Below are positions 38,596 through 48,205 of a DNA stretch of 64,000 bases, piece by piece (positions within the stretch are counted from its first letter, which is position 1; each line of letters opens with the position of its first letter). The notes under the pieces are model-generated. The model worked only from the letters and a program-made list of their open reading frames with translations, was not told where the DNA came from and ran no database searches. The position numbers and the translations under genes were made by a program. Origin of the DNA: Castor canadensis (lineage: Eukaryota > Chordata > Mammalia > Rodentia > Castoridae); NCBI RefSeq assembly GCF_047511655.1, contig NC_133397.1, positions 13,727,501 through 13,791,500 on the forward strand, given 5' to 3'.

Positions 38596-39129
38596 CAGGT
38601 TTCCCCACTAATTCTGGTGGGACCCCGATTCCAACTCACCCCACGACCACCCTGAGGATGTGACTGGCCAGGACTCATCCTCCTGATCGCCCTTGCTCGC
38701 ATCCAACACCGGACATCTTCTTGGTGAGTCCACACACCCCTATTGGGCTCCCATTGCGGTCTCTCCCTTTGGTGTCTCTGGGGTTTCAACATTTCCCCTT
38801 TCTGATCATCCCTGGGACTCAGATGGTGAGGAAAGATCTCCCTATCTGCCATGGGCTTGGGTCTATTCTTGTCGTCCTCGGCCCTCGCAGGCCACCCTCC
38901 AAGAATAGCCTGGCGCCGGGTGACCCATAGCCTCCACGGGCCTTTTTGGCCTGCAAACCACCTGAACTCAGTGACAGCTGATTCTTGTGTGCTTTGCGTT
39001 TTCTCGGATATTTGTGCTGCGCGAGGACGCTCCACAGTACATAATATCCTCCTCTCCCATTCCAAGACCAGGTCCCTCATAATAGGTGCCTCTACATCTT
39101 CTCTACCATCTGACTCCCCACTGAGATGA

Positions 39130-39345
39130 CTCCTTAATAATTTAGACACCTTGGGTTTGACCCCAAATATAAAACCAAAAATTTAATCCACTTTTGCACT
39201 CAAAGCTGGCCCACTTATCCTTTAGACAACCAAAATCACTGGCCCCTTTTCAGGTCTTTAGATCCCAACCTTTTATGGGACATCTAACTACTGTGAGCGA
39301 TCGGGATGATGGGGAGAGATTCCATTATGTCCAAGCCTTTTCATA
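39130..39345 (+). pseudogene. gag: Degraded gag matrix (MA) segment
   Basis: One frame around 39175-39255 reads NLIHFCTQSWPTYPLDNQNH, the pattern of the gammaretroviral matrix N-terminus (a FC..xWPxYxLDNQ block). No long open frame contains it, and stops follow quickly. No capsid major homology region was found downstream, so gag is mostly missing or replaced after about 39540. Confidence 0.65.
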
Positions 39346-40848
39346 CCTCCGTCTAAATCTGGCTCTCTGACTTCAAACCCTCCCTCTGTACTTTCTGTTC
39401 CCCTGTGCAGATTCTATCATCCTGTAAACCAGTTTCTAAATCAGCCAATTCCTCTCCAAACCTCCTCCTTCCCCATGTAAACAGACTTCTTGCACTGCTT
39501 ACCATATCTATCTCCTCCTATTTTCCTGAAAAACTTTCCCCATCATGGAGTTAAGCAAGCCACTCCTTGCCAATTCTGACCTCAAGGTGGTTCCAGCTCT
39601 GGAAGAGCTCATGCTTTATTCGGTGACCAGAGAGTGGAGGTTTCATTTTGCTGAAAGCCTGCCAGTACCAATCAATGGGAGCAACCTGGAGACACAGGTG
39701 ATGGCTAATCCCTTAAGCGCGTGTCATGCCTCCAGGCTCTGCCTTCCCCTCCCTTACCTAAGATGTCAGCACACCTTTCTGCCTCCTCCATGGTCTCACC
39801 ATGTGTTCTCTGTCTCTGTCTGCCTTCTCCTCCCTGGGCTTACTGGGACCCTGCTTCCCATGAAAAACCTGTAGCATGGTACCTTATGACTTAAGTTATT
39901 CCAACTAGTTTGCCAGGCCTCTCAGTCTAAAGTAACTTTAAATCAGCTGCTTTACAAAAGTGCTTACAAAAACCTGCAGCTGCCATGCTCACGCTGTAAC
40001 TCCACCCCCACAAGGGGAGGAGGGAAAGCAAACAGGCGCACCTGTGCACAGGATGCCGGCTTCTGGACACAGCAAAAATGCCTGCCATAGGTAAGAAAAT
40101 CCATAGAGAGGGCCCAGTACATCCTGGGCCACCAGCCACATGTGGTGATGGCTGTGGCCCACTGCCTCTTCTCCTAGAATAAACGCACGCAGAGTACACA
40201 GGAAGGAGGGAGGGGTGACAGGCCACAGGATCAGGCCTAGGCAGTCAGGGTCATTTGTCCCAGGTGTGTGTGGAGGGAGTGGCACCTTGCACAAGTCCTA
40301 CTCCTAGCCCCAGCTCACACCTTGGGGCATCAGACCCAGCCCTTGTAAGCCAATAACAAAATAGACATTATTGTGGTCTCTAAACTTCTCATTTAGAATT
40401 TTCTATACCTTTGGCCTCAGCATAAATTTTTCCCTCCAAATATTAACACTAGTTGTCCCATATGGCACTGCTATTGGCCTGAAATGCCCTCTGAATGCCC
40501 TTCTCTAACTTTACAAATGATTTCTTCCTTAAAAAGGTAGGCTTTATTAAAGAGGCTGCCTGCTTTTAGCTAAAAGACAGGATCCTAATGTATTGTTCTT
40601 TCTAGATGGGACCTGCATCTTCCAGTCTTTGGCTGGTAGATGTTGGAAGCTTTGTACTGAGGTCGGCCTCAGTATGCCTTGGGTAACCAAGAGAAGTGGC
40701 CTTCACAGGGTTCCTTAAGTTACAATACCATACTCCAATTAGACATTTTCTATAAAAGTAAAAAAAAAAAAAGTAAACTGAAGTCCCCTATACAAATTTC
40801 TCTCATTAGAAAAGCAATGGGTTCTGGTCCAGGCCACTCAGGTTGGAA

Positions 40849-40945
40849 ATGATTATATGGCTCAAGCAGTAGAGTGCTGCTTTACAAGCAGAAAGTCCTG
40901 AGTTCAAGCCCAGTACAGCCAAAGTAAAAAAAATAATAATAATAT
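40849..40945 (+). mobile_element. ID-like tRNA-derived SINE inside provirus
   Basis: Shows the tRNA-like A/B box arrangement: a tggctcaagcagtagagtgc start, then cctgagttcaagcccagtac, then an A-rich tail. The same unit ends the composite SINEs elsewhere in the window. Confidence 0.75.
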
Positions 40946-41042
40946 TTGGGGCTGAGGAAGTAGCTCAATGGGAGAATGTCTGCCCAGCATGTGCAAAGCC
41001 CTGGGTTCAATTACCCAGCATTACTAAAAAAAATAAAAAATG
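40946..41042 (+). mobile_element. Second ID-like SINE in tandem
   Basis: Begins ggggctgaggaagtagctca and contains gccctgggttcaattaccca and an A-rich tail. It follows directly on the previous SINE's tail, probably having inserted into that A-rich target. Confidence 0.75.
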
Positions 41043-41109
41043 GTAAAGAAGATAAGTGGCATTAATGTCACTTCAGCCATCTCATAGTAGAAAAACGTAG
41101 TTTAACCTA

Positions 41110-41175
41110 GACCAGATCCCTCATTTTTCAAGGAAACTGAGGCCCAGAACAGTTCGGAGACTTGCTCTCCAGAGT
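41110..41175 (+). repeat. MIR-like fragment inside the provirus
   Basis: The phrase aaggaaactgaggcccagaa, with the preceding ccctcattttt and the following gacttgctc, matches the conserved core of MIR. MIR is older than any provirus with LTRs this similar, so its presence here needs explaining. Confidence 0.55.
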
Positions 41176-41636
41176 GTCAGGTGTCAATGTAAAATAACAA
41201 CTTTACTTTACAGCAACAACTTAAAAAGAAAAAAAATCCTCTTACCTTTCTATAGCATCTTAAGGACGCTATCAGAAAGCATACCACGGTGGACTCAGAG
41301 TCACAGGTGAGAGAGGTTCTCCTCAAAGGTAAATTTCTAACAGTCAGCCCCAGATATTCGTAAAAAACTCAGACTGTGGCTGAAGGGAAAAGTTCATTGA
41401 ACCAAGTAATACGGATAGCCATGTCTGTATTTATGGCTATGTCTGTATGTCTGGGACCTTACTAACAGGAGAAAAAAGGATAAGAGACAGCATGGCCTCA
41501 TTGCTATTCTCAGAGAGGGCCCCACCTGACTGGGGCCTGTATCCTGAACTTGCTACTGTGGTGGACAGGAGGGGCACTTCTGCAGAGAATGCTTATGGGG
41601 GACAGCCCAGGAGACAGCCCCGTCCCCAGCCGGGAC

Positions 41637-41678
41637 CCTGCCTTCTGCAAGGGTAACCACTGGAGGTCTAAGTGCCCC
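41637..41678 (+). pseudogene. gag: First nucleocapsid zinc-knuckle remnant
   Basis: One frame reads FCKGNHWRSKCP, the second half of a CCHC knuckle. The first Cys is in another frame, so at least one small indel is present. It is followed by protease, as expected at a gag-pol junction. Confidence 0.55.
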
Positions 41679-41777
41679 CATCACCAGATGGAAGGTGAGG
41701 TGCCACCTCTTATGTATTGATGGGTCCCAGCCTCCTGGCCACACTTCACTTCTTGGCATCAATGTTCAGGAGCCATA

Positions 41778-42045
41778 ATGGCAGAAAAACAAAAGGTCAT
41801 TTTTCTCCTAGACAGTGGAGCCCGTTTCTCTGTTTTACCTTTTTCTCCTGGTCCCTGGTCCAATGACAAAAGTTATTGTTCAGGGCAAATCTGGCCAGCC
41901 CCTAGAGTGCTAGTTTACCTGGCCTCTGGCCTGCTCTTGGGGAGACCTCCTCTTCTGTCACTCTTTCCCCACAGTACCTGAAACTCCAGTGTCCCTGCTG
42001 GGACGGGATTTACCATCTCAATTAAAAGCTCAAATTCTCCTCCCC
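41778..42045 (+). pseudogene. pro: First protease remnant
   Basis: The open frame 41778-41981 contains VIFLLDSGARFSVLPF, an aspartic protease active-site block (LLDSGA). A shifted frame then gives VSLLGRDL at about 41986-42012, the conserved C-terminal GRD block. The copy is broken between the two blocks. Confidence 0.8.
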
Positions 42046-42185
42046 CCAGGCAGCTATCTCTGCTGCCCCCTCCTTCAGGAACAAAGATTCCACAGTGTGG
42101 ACTGATGAGATGAGTGTAGGGTGAGCCAGGACGGCCCTCCTTATTCAAATAAAACTCAAAAATTCCTCACAGTTTCTACACCTAA

Positions 42186-42290
42186 AACAATATCCCCTCA
42201 AGCCTGAGGGATGATGAGGGCTTATGCCTATTCCTAAAAACAATAAGGGCTAAAGGGACAGTGGGCCAAATTCTGCCCTAATCCCAAGAT
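42186..42290 (+). pseudogene. pol: First RT N-terminal remnant
   Basis: Reads QYPLKPEG, then a stop, then GLMPI in one frame, matching the start of class I RT (QYPL...GLxPI). It stops before the palm domain. The next recognisable retroviral block is a second nucleocapsid knuckle at 42304, so pol restarts. Confidence 0.65.
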
Positions 42291-42303
42291 ACCACCTTAG
42301 CCT

Positions 42304-42345
42304 TGCCCTAGATGTCATGCTCATGGGCGTTGGGTGACTGATTGC
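42304..42345 (+). pseudogene. gag: Second nucleocapsid zinc knuckle
   Basis: In one frame CPRCHAHGRWVTDC fits C-x2-C-x4-H-x4-C except that the His is Arg (CGT where CAT or CAC is expected). The knuckle comes just upstream of the second protease, as in a normal gag-pol junction. Confidence 0.65.
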
Positions 42346-42459
42346 TCTGGCTCCTGGCTGGGGGCCGGATCAAACTCTCGCTCCAGTCCGACCTCATAGG
42401 GCTGGCAACTGACAACTGAAGGGGCCTTGGGACTCCCCTCCCGGCAACTACCATCTCGT

Positions 42460-42725
42460 TTCTGGAGCCCAAGGTAAGCCTTCTGGTTGATGGGCACCCC
42501 ATCTGCCTCCTCCTGGACACCGGTGCCATGTTTTTGGTTCTGACAGAGTTTTGGGGGGTCACCAGCCCATCACAAACCCCTATTGTCGGGGTAGGGGGAC
42601 AAACTGTTTTTCCCAGAAAGACCCCCAGGCTTTCCTGCTCCTTTTCTGGTCATCCTTCCACCCACCAGTTTCTAGTCTTGCCCCAATGTCCCACCCCTTT
42701 ACTGGGAAGAGATATTTTGACTAAA
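42460..42725 (+). pseudogene. pro: Second protease
   Basis: Shows LLLDTGAMFLVLTEFWG at 42507-42557 and LLGRDILTKFW at 42702-42735, the two hallmark blocks of retroviral aspartic protease, in one frame. This copy is better kept than the first and is continuous with RT. Confidence 0.85.
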
Positions 42726-43433
42726 TTTTGGGCCTCCATCTCATTTAACTTCTATCCCATTCCCCTTCTCGCCCTTATGGCTATGGCCGGCCTTTCTGAT
42801 TTCACCAGCCAGCCTCTTCCCTCAGGGGTGGACCCCAAGGTATGGGACACTAATACTCCCTCCCTGGCCACTTGTCCTCCCATTAAGATTCTCTTACAGG
42901 ATCCCCATCACTTTCCGTGCCAGCCTCAGTACCCCCTCCCTACTTCCAGCCTGTTGGGGCTGCAACCAATCATTACCGATTTACTCCAAAAGGGGCTTCT
43001 CAGACCCGCCCACTCCCCATACAACTCCCCTATCCTAGTTGTAAAAAAATCAAATGGCACCTATCGCCTTCTCCAGGATCTTACACTCATCAATAATGCT
43101 GTTAAACCCATACACCACCTCGTCCCTAACCCTTACACCATTCTCTCCTGTTTTCCTGCCTCCTCCACTTACTTTTCTGTCCTTGACCTCAAGGATGCCT
43201 TTTTTACCATTCCCCTCTCCCCCAACTCACAGGACATCTTTGCTTTCACCTGGATGGACCCTCACACACATCACTCTCAACAACTCACCTGGACAGTCCT
43301 CCCTCAGGGTTTTAGGGATAGCCCACATCTATTTGGCCAGGCACTTGCCAACGATCTCAGTAACCTTCATCTCTCTCTAGGTCCACTCTCCTCCAATACG
43401 TGGGTGATTTACTCTTGTGTAGCCCCTCTCTAA
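42528..43433 (+). pseudogene. pol: Protease C-terminus and RT fingers/palm
   Basis: A 301-codon open frame. After the protease GRD block it has PQYPLPTSSLLGLQPI, SPYNSPILVVKKSNGTYRLL, FSVLDLKDAFFTIPL (first catalytic Asp) and LPQGFRDSPHLFGQAL, the ordered RT blocks of gammaretroviruses. The frame leaves RT about 43370-43395, just before the catalytic YxDD box, which continues in another frame. Confidence 0.9.
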
Positions 43434-43858
43434 ACATCTCTCAAACCGACACCACTTTACTCTTAAACTTTCTGGCAGACAAGGGATACCGGGCCTCTCT
43501 CCACAAGGGCCAACTTTCTCAATTGACAGTTACATACCTGCGAGTTCAGTTGTCCCACGACTCTAAGGCAATTACTTTGGACAGACAGCAGCTCATTCGG
43601 GAAATGCCGGCTCCCAAGACTAAGGAGGAAATTCTTTCTTGGGACTGGCCGGATACTTCTGCATCTGGAACCCCAACTACTCCCTCCTGGCAGCCCCCTT
43701 ACATGATGCCACTAGGGGAGACCCCTCTGAACCTTTACTTACCTCTATTGACACCCCTTTCCGATGCTTTCAACAGGCACTTCTCTAGGCCCCAGCCCTC
43801 CATCTGCCAGATACCCAAAAACCATTCACCCTCTATGTCCATGAGAATAAAGGCTTAG
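43397..43858 (+). pseudogene. pol: RT catalytic box and thumb/connection, damaged
   Basis: The active-site box reads YVGD (43397-43408, codons TAC GTG GGT GAT). The first of the two catalytic aspartates is Gly. A 152-codon frame from 43400 carries DLLLCSP, GYRASLHKGQLSQLTVTYLR and the thumb region, then leaves the RT frame near 43640. Both changes would abolish RT activity. Confidence 0.85.
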
Positions 43859-44348
43859 CCTTGGGGGTTCTGGGTCAAGACAAGGGTCCAATATTTGCCC
43901 AGTAGCATATCTATCTAAAAAACTTGACCCCACAGTCTGGGGATGGGCCCCCTGTCTACAGGCCTTGTCAGCAGCCTATGTTCTAGTTCAGGAAGCAAAA
44001 AAACTTACTTTTGGGCGGTCAATCACAATTGTTTCCCCCCACAACCTGGCAGAACTCCTAACATATAAGGGCTTAAGAACACTTCCCCCTTGCCGGATCT
44101 TGTCGCTTCTTGTCTCCTTCCTCCATGACTCCTCCGTTACCCTCCATGCTTTCTCCTTCTTAAACCCCGTCACCCTCCTGCCCACCTCTACCGCCATGCC
44201 TACCCACTACTGCGTCGAGACCCTGGAGGCCCTTCTCCCCTGCCCTTCACACATCCAGGAGGGGCCCCTGCAGGGCTCCACCTACACCTGGTTCACCGAT
44301 GGCCGCTCATATGTAGAGGGGGTGTACGGAGAGCAGGTTATGCTATAG
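43859..44348 (+). pseudogene. pol: RT connection and RNase H N-terminus
   Basis: The 43965-44348 frame has VQEAKKLTFGRSITIVSPHN, the RT connection pattern, and ends with YTWFTDGRSYVEG, the RNase H block with its first catalytic Asp (TDGS-like, here TDGR). The following residues of RNase H are in another frame. Confidence 0.8.
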
Positions 44349-45037
44349 TGTCCCTAACCCAGACCATCGAGGCACAGCCCCTCCCTCCCAGTACCACCAA
44401 TCAGCAGGCTGAACTGTTTGCAGTTACAAGGGCTTTCGAGCTGGCGGCCGACCATTCTCTCACTCTATACACTGACTCTAAATATGTCTTCCACATCCTC
44501 CTCTCCCACTCAGCTATCTGTAAAGAAAGGGGGTTATTAACCATGAGAGAGACCTCTGTCACCAACTCCACCTTCATTACTAACCTTCTCCAGGCATCTC
44601 TCCTCCCCTCTAAGATTGGGATCGCCCACTGCCGGTCCCACCAAACAGATTCATCACCCATAACTATGGGCAACTCTAAGGCAGATCAGGCTGCCCGACA
44701 GGCAGCAAGGGAGAATTACTCCACTCTGGCCCTTTCAAAGCCTCAGGACCAGACTCCTGAACCAGCCTATGAGTCACTCCCTAGACATAATCTCCTTTCA
44801 TGTCTACACTCTATCTTCCACACTAGCACTCAGAATCTCAAGCTTTTCTTAAATTCATTCTTCACCCTTACCCCGGAGGATTTCCAATATCTACACCATC
44901 TCACCTCCACATGTCCCACTTGTCAAAGGACCAACCCACACACCCCTCTAAGGGCTGGCCCATTCCCTACTCACCAGGCCAGGGGACACATCCCAGGGGC
45001 GGATTGGCAGGTAGACTTTATAACATGCCCAAGGTAA
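44348..45037 (+). pseudogene. pol: RNase H remainder and integrase N-terminus
   Basis: A 229-codon frame. NQQAELFAVTRAF carries the RNase H Glu, LYTDSKYVFHIL the second Asp, and GNSKADQAARQAA the last Asp. Then LHHLTSTCPTCQRTN is the integrase zinc (HHCC) domain, and GADWQVDF begins the catalytic core with its first Asp. The frame breaks soon after. Confidence 0.88.
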
Positions 45038-45531
45038 AGAAACACAAATACCTTTTGGTTTTGGTGGACACTTTCTCGGGGTGGGTAGAGGCCTTCCCAA
45101 CCTCTAATAAGAGGGCTTCAACTGTGGCCTCTATTGTGGTAACCCACATCATTCCTAGGTTTGGGATGCCTACCTCCTTCCAATCAGATAATGGCCCAGA
45201 GTTCACATCCCAGGTGACCCAAACAATTATCAAGGCCCTTAATATCCCATGGCAGTTCCATATCCCTTACCATCTTCCCTCATTGGGAAAGGTGGAATGC
45301 TCCAACCGTACGCTAAAGGAGATTCTCACCAAACTCACATTAGAACTACACCTAGACTGGGTTCAATTCCTTCCAATAGCCCTCTTCCGCCTACAGGTGC
45401 TCCCATGGAACCCCACGCAAATATCCCCTTTTGAGTTAATGTTCGGTTGCCCAGCTTTGCCTACGGGGATCACCTCTGCCACGGGCCCCCTCCTGGGACA
45501 CCTTGCCTTTCCCCTGCTCTCTTTCCTTTGA
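44911..45531 (+). pseudogene. pol: Integrase catalytic core
   Basis: A 206-codon frame. KYLLVLVDTFSGWVEAFPT, FQSDNGPEFTSQV (second catalytic Asp) and LGKVECSNRTLKEIL (catalytic Glu) are the D,D-35-E core blocks, with Cys where Arg is usual after the Glu. It overlaps the preceding frame by a shift near 45005-45040 and ends at a stop before the C-terminal domain. Confidence 0.88.
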
Positions 45532-45597
45532 ACCCAACTGTGGAGACACCATGATACCTTATCTCCGGACCCTTCACACACTCATCTCTCTTTTCCT

Positions 45598-45864
45598 TTG
45601 AACCCAGGGAACTGGGTCTATTTCTCTTCCCCTTTCCCCGAAAAGAAATCCCTAACCCCAAAATGGAAAGGGCCCCTTAAAATCATCCTCTGCACTCCTA
45701 CTGCAGCCCGATTAGAAGAGACTCCAGGAAAACTAACATCTTGGATTCATATTTCCAGGCTAAAGCCAGCCCGGCCCCCCGGAGACAACTGGCAGGGCGA
45801 TCCCAGCGACCCTTTGCCTTCACCCCTGCCTTCATTTGCACCCCTTCCCCTGGAGACTCCTTGA
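45598..45864 (+). pseudogene. pol: Integrase C-terminal domain
   Basis: An 88-codon frame with NWVYFSSPFPEKKSLTPKWK, a WKGPLKIIL block and SWIHISRLKPA, the usual gammaretroviral integrase C-terminus. It ends 22 bp before the env start. Confidence 0.8.
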
Positions 45865-45885
45865 AACTTCACATCTCTTGGGTTC

Positions 45886-46953
45886 ATGTTCCCTCCCCAG
45901 CTCCCAAGGATGTGCCTTGACTCTCTCTTTTTATTTGCTGTACTCACCCTCCTCTCCATGAGTGGGCAGGCTAACGCCAGAGGGTACTTTTGGAGGTTTA
46001 AGATATGGGAGACTTACACTGTCTCACAAACCTCTATCACCAGTCTGGTGGGCACTGGAGACTGCCCTCCTAAGGGGTGCCAGACCCCTCCCTCAGTCCC
46101 CTTCAAACCCAGGAGTGATAGCGACTTTGGATGCCATTGCCCTTTCTTCTCCCAGACTAAGGACTACTGCGAGAAGGGGGCACCATATACCCAGGAATAT
46201 GGGGGATGTCCCTATTGGTCCTGTAACATCTACCAGGTACTGAATTTAAGGGGCCCAGACAATGAATTCTCCCTTTGTAGGGGACAAAATAGGACCATCG
46301 TGGCCCACATCCCCAACCCATGGGACAACAGATGGGTTCGGGGTGAACTGATAGCCCTCTATGCTGGGTGCACTGCCTCTAAACCCTCAGCTCACATTAG
46401 GATTTCCAGGGAGCTCACCCTTCCAATCCCTACTCAAAAGGAGGTGACTTCGGAGGTCCTCCAGTCAGAACAAAGCCTACAACAGGCCCTTCAACAATCC
46501 TCCACCCCTACCTGGCTCCAACTGTTCCAGGCTTCACTCCAACTCATGAACCTCACCACATCCATTAGTGTCATTGACTGCTTTCTTTGTGCCTCCCTCC
46601 AGCATCCTCTGCTGGCTGCAGTTCCCATTAACGCTTTGTCTTCTATAAAAGCTTCCCCTGCCTTACGAAACTCCTCATGCACTCCTCCCTTGCCATCGGT
46701 ACCTCTATGGGCACCTGACTCTACACAAGTTCCTCTTCCTACACACACCTGTTATACCCCGCTCTTGACATCTGGGTCCAACTTTTCTCTCTCCTGTCAT
46801 ATCAACGTCACGGTTACAGCACAACTGGCATCCCCCCTCGGGGCTACATTTCTGGTGCCACAACACCCTACACTCCTGCATAACCCAAACTACCCCCAGG
46901 CCCTGCATACTGGTAATCATAGTTCCCCAACTCACTCTTTATGGGGAAGCTGA
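45886..46953 (+). pseudogene. env: env surface (SU) subunit, open but truncated
   Basis: 355 codons without a stop, the longest coding run in the window. A hydrophobic signal segment near residues 10-28 is followed by a Cys-rich SU. A CFLC motif fits the CxxC disulphide-exchange site of gamma-type Env, and several N-x-S/T sites are present. The stop at 46951-46953 falls just before the SU/TM boundary, whose furin-like KRA and fusion-peptide region continue in another frame. No membrane anchor is in this frame. Confidence 0.85.
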
Positions 46954-47579
46954 ATTCTTCCTCCTATTTGGCACTCAACCAAAGCGCGCCGCCTTCTTGC
47001 CCATCATGGTGGGTGTAAGTCTGGCAACCTCCATTGTGGCCCCAGGCTTCACGGGGGGAGCCCTTGGCCATAGTTTTTTTTCACAAAGGACTTTGAAGAT
47101 CACTTACAGATCACCCTCGAGTCCACCTCGGCCTCACTGGCTTCCCTTCAATGTCAGCTCACCTCTCTAGCTCAGGTGGCCCTCCAAAATCACAGGGCCC
47201 TAGACCTCTTAACAGCTGAAAAGGGGGGCACCTGCTTCTTCCTCGGGAGGAATGTTACTATGTCAATGAGTCTGGGATTGTGGAACAAAATGTCAAAAAA
47301 TTAACAGACTTGGCTGAGGACCTCCTAAAGAAACCCACTAAAAACACCCTAACCGACCTGCTAAGCTCTCCTCTCACCTGGCTCCTGCCTTTCTTGGGCC
47401 CTTTGCTCATGCTCGTTACTCTATGCACCCTCCGACCCTGTTTACTACAGTTTCTTAGATCCCAGGTAAACAGATTCTCTAATCAAACTTTCAACCAGCT
47501 TCTCCCCCAAGGATATCACCCCCTCATAGCTCAGCCGGAGGACACCTGTGATGATCCCTACTGGGACACTGGACTATGA
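46954..47579 (+). pseudogene. env: env transmembrane (TM) subunit, frameshifted
   Basis: A furin-like basic site and glycine-rich fusion segment come first (about 46970-47080). A block LQNHRALDLLTAEKGG at about 47183-47230 matches the conserved TM ectodomain region. The 47280-47579 frame (99 codons) holds the heptad end, a membrane span (TWLLPFLGPLLMLVTLCTL) and a cytoplasmic tail. Frame changes occur near 47085 and 47240-47280, so no intact TM can be read. Confidence 0.8.
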
Positions 47580-47805
47580 GCCACTTCAATCCCTTACAAG
47601 GTGCCTACTGCAGTTCCTTGATTCCCTATGTGAGGACAGCTGGCTAATACCTGCCATACGAGGCCCAGAGGAGTGGCTGGAGACCATTTACGATCTATGG
47701 CTACAGGGAACCTTTATCAAATTCAGGGAAGAGGAAATTTTCACCTTTGGAGCCTGGGTGTATGCCGTTATAAGACTCACTACTTCAACGCCATCTGCCA
47801 ACTAA
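47548..47805 (+). CDS. 85-codon ORF between env and polypurine tract
   Basis: Starts inside the end of env TM in a different frame (+1) and runs on for about 225 bp after the env stop, ending 80 bp before the polypurine tract. It is rich in Trp, Glu and hydrophobic residues (for example EEWLETIYDLWLQGTFIKF). No known domain was recognised. Simple gammaretroviruses usually have little sequence between env and the tract. It may be an accessory frame, an older env tail in a second frame, or chance. Confidence 0.35.
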   Translation: MMIPTGTLDYEPLQSLTRCLLQFLDSLCEDSWLIPAIRGPEEWLETIYDLWLQGTFIKFREEEIFTFGAWVYAVIRLTTSTPSAN

Positions 47806-47883
47806 CCCTCCCTTCCCCTACGCCGCCCCTTGCCAGCTCAAAGAAGCCAGAGTGAACACAATGACCCCCTTCCTTAACAAACA

Positions 47884-47896
47884 AAAAAGGGGGGAA
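47884..47896 (+). other. Polypurine tract
   Basis: An AAAAAAGGGGGGAA run directly upstream of the 3' LTR, the usual plus-strand primer position. Confidence 0.9.
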
Positions 47897-48205
47897 TGTT
47901 GGCAATAATGGCACCGATAGGTTTCAGTTCTTACTGCACCCTTAAGCTTCCGTTTCCAGGGTCACGGTTCTGCCTCAAGTTTAGCTTGAATCCTCCTTCT
48001 GCCCCAACCTCCAATCAGCATGAACCATAAGATCCTAACCAATCAGATCATGCTGAGTCTCACTGAGGGGTATTTAAGTCCGTGCCCCTCTCTCTTTCGC
48101 TCTCTCTCTCCCTCGGCTCTCTCTCTCTCCCACCCAGCAATAAAGAATCTCTTGGCCAGATCACTCCTCTCCACGTGGTAACTTTTGGGGCCTATATTTC
48201 CAACA
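47897..48205 (+). repeat. Provirus 3' LTR
   Basis: Starts TGTTGG and ends CCAACA, with tatttaag at 48071-48078 and AATAAA at 48139-48144. It aligns along its full length with the 5' LTR, with about 15 substitutions and a few short indels in the CT tract and near the AATAAA. Confidence 0.93.

Larger units (their letters stand above)
39541..41400. other. Unassigned insert within gag region of the provirus
   Basis: About 1.9 kb between the matrix remnant and the first nucleocapsid remnant. No gag capsid sequence could be seen. It contains two tRNA-derived SINEs (40849-41040), a MIR-like piece (41110-41175), an AATAAA at about 40179, and otherwise unrecognised sequence. The 39545-39874 open frame (109 codons) resembles nothing I know. 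The MIR-like piece suggests host DNA rather than retroviral sequence. Confidence 0.6.
38266..48205 (+). mobile_element. Class I (gammaretrovirus-like) endogenous provirus, mosaic
   Basis: Paired LTRs (38266-38575 and 47897-48205) flank a 9.3-kb interior with, in order: a His-tRNA-like primer binding site; a gag matrix remnant; unassigned sequence with SINEs; two successive nucleocapsid-protease-RT starts; the rest of pol; env; and a polypurine tract. Pol and env order and the env features are those of class I elements, and the primer site recalls the HERV-H/RTVL-H group. Stops and frameshifts interrupt gag, pol and the env TM part, and the RT active site is changed. The element is therefore defective. 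It sits in the first coding intron of CYRIA, antisense to the gene. The two LTRs differ at about 15 of 309 positions by hand count, so it is not recent. Confidence 0.92.

Noticed and set aside
38562..39149. 195-codon minus-strand ORF across the 5' LTR end and leader
   Set aside because: It is antisense to the LTR and leader, shows no recognisable domain, and its openness is explained by a C-rich plus strand with few stop triplets. An antisense retroviral gene is conceivable but nothing supports it.
40849..41040. tRNA-like A/B box sequences
   Set aside because: They have A-rich tails and SINE structure, and lack a foldable full tRNA, so they are SINEs rather than tRNA genes. The same applies to the other ID-like copies.
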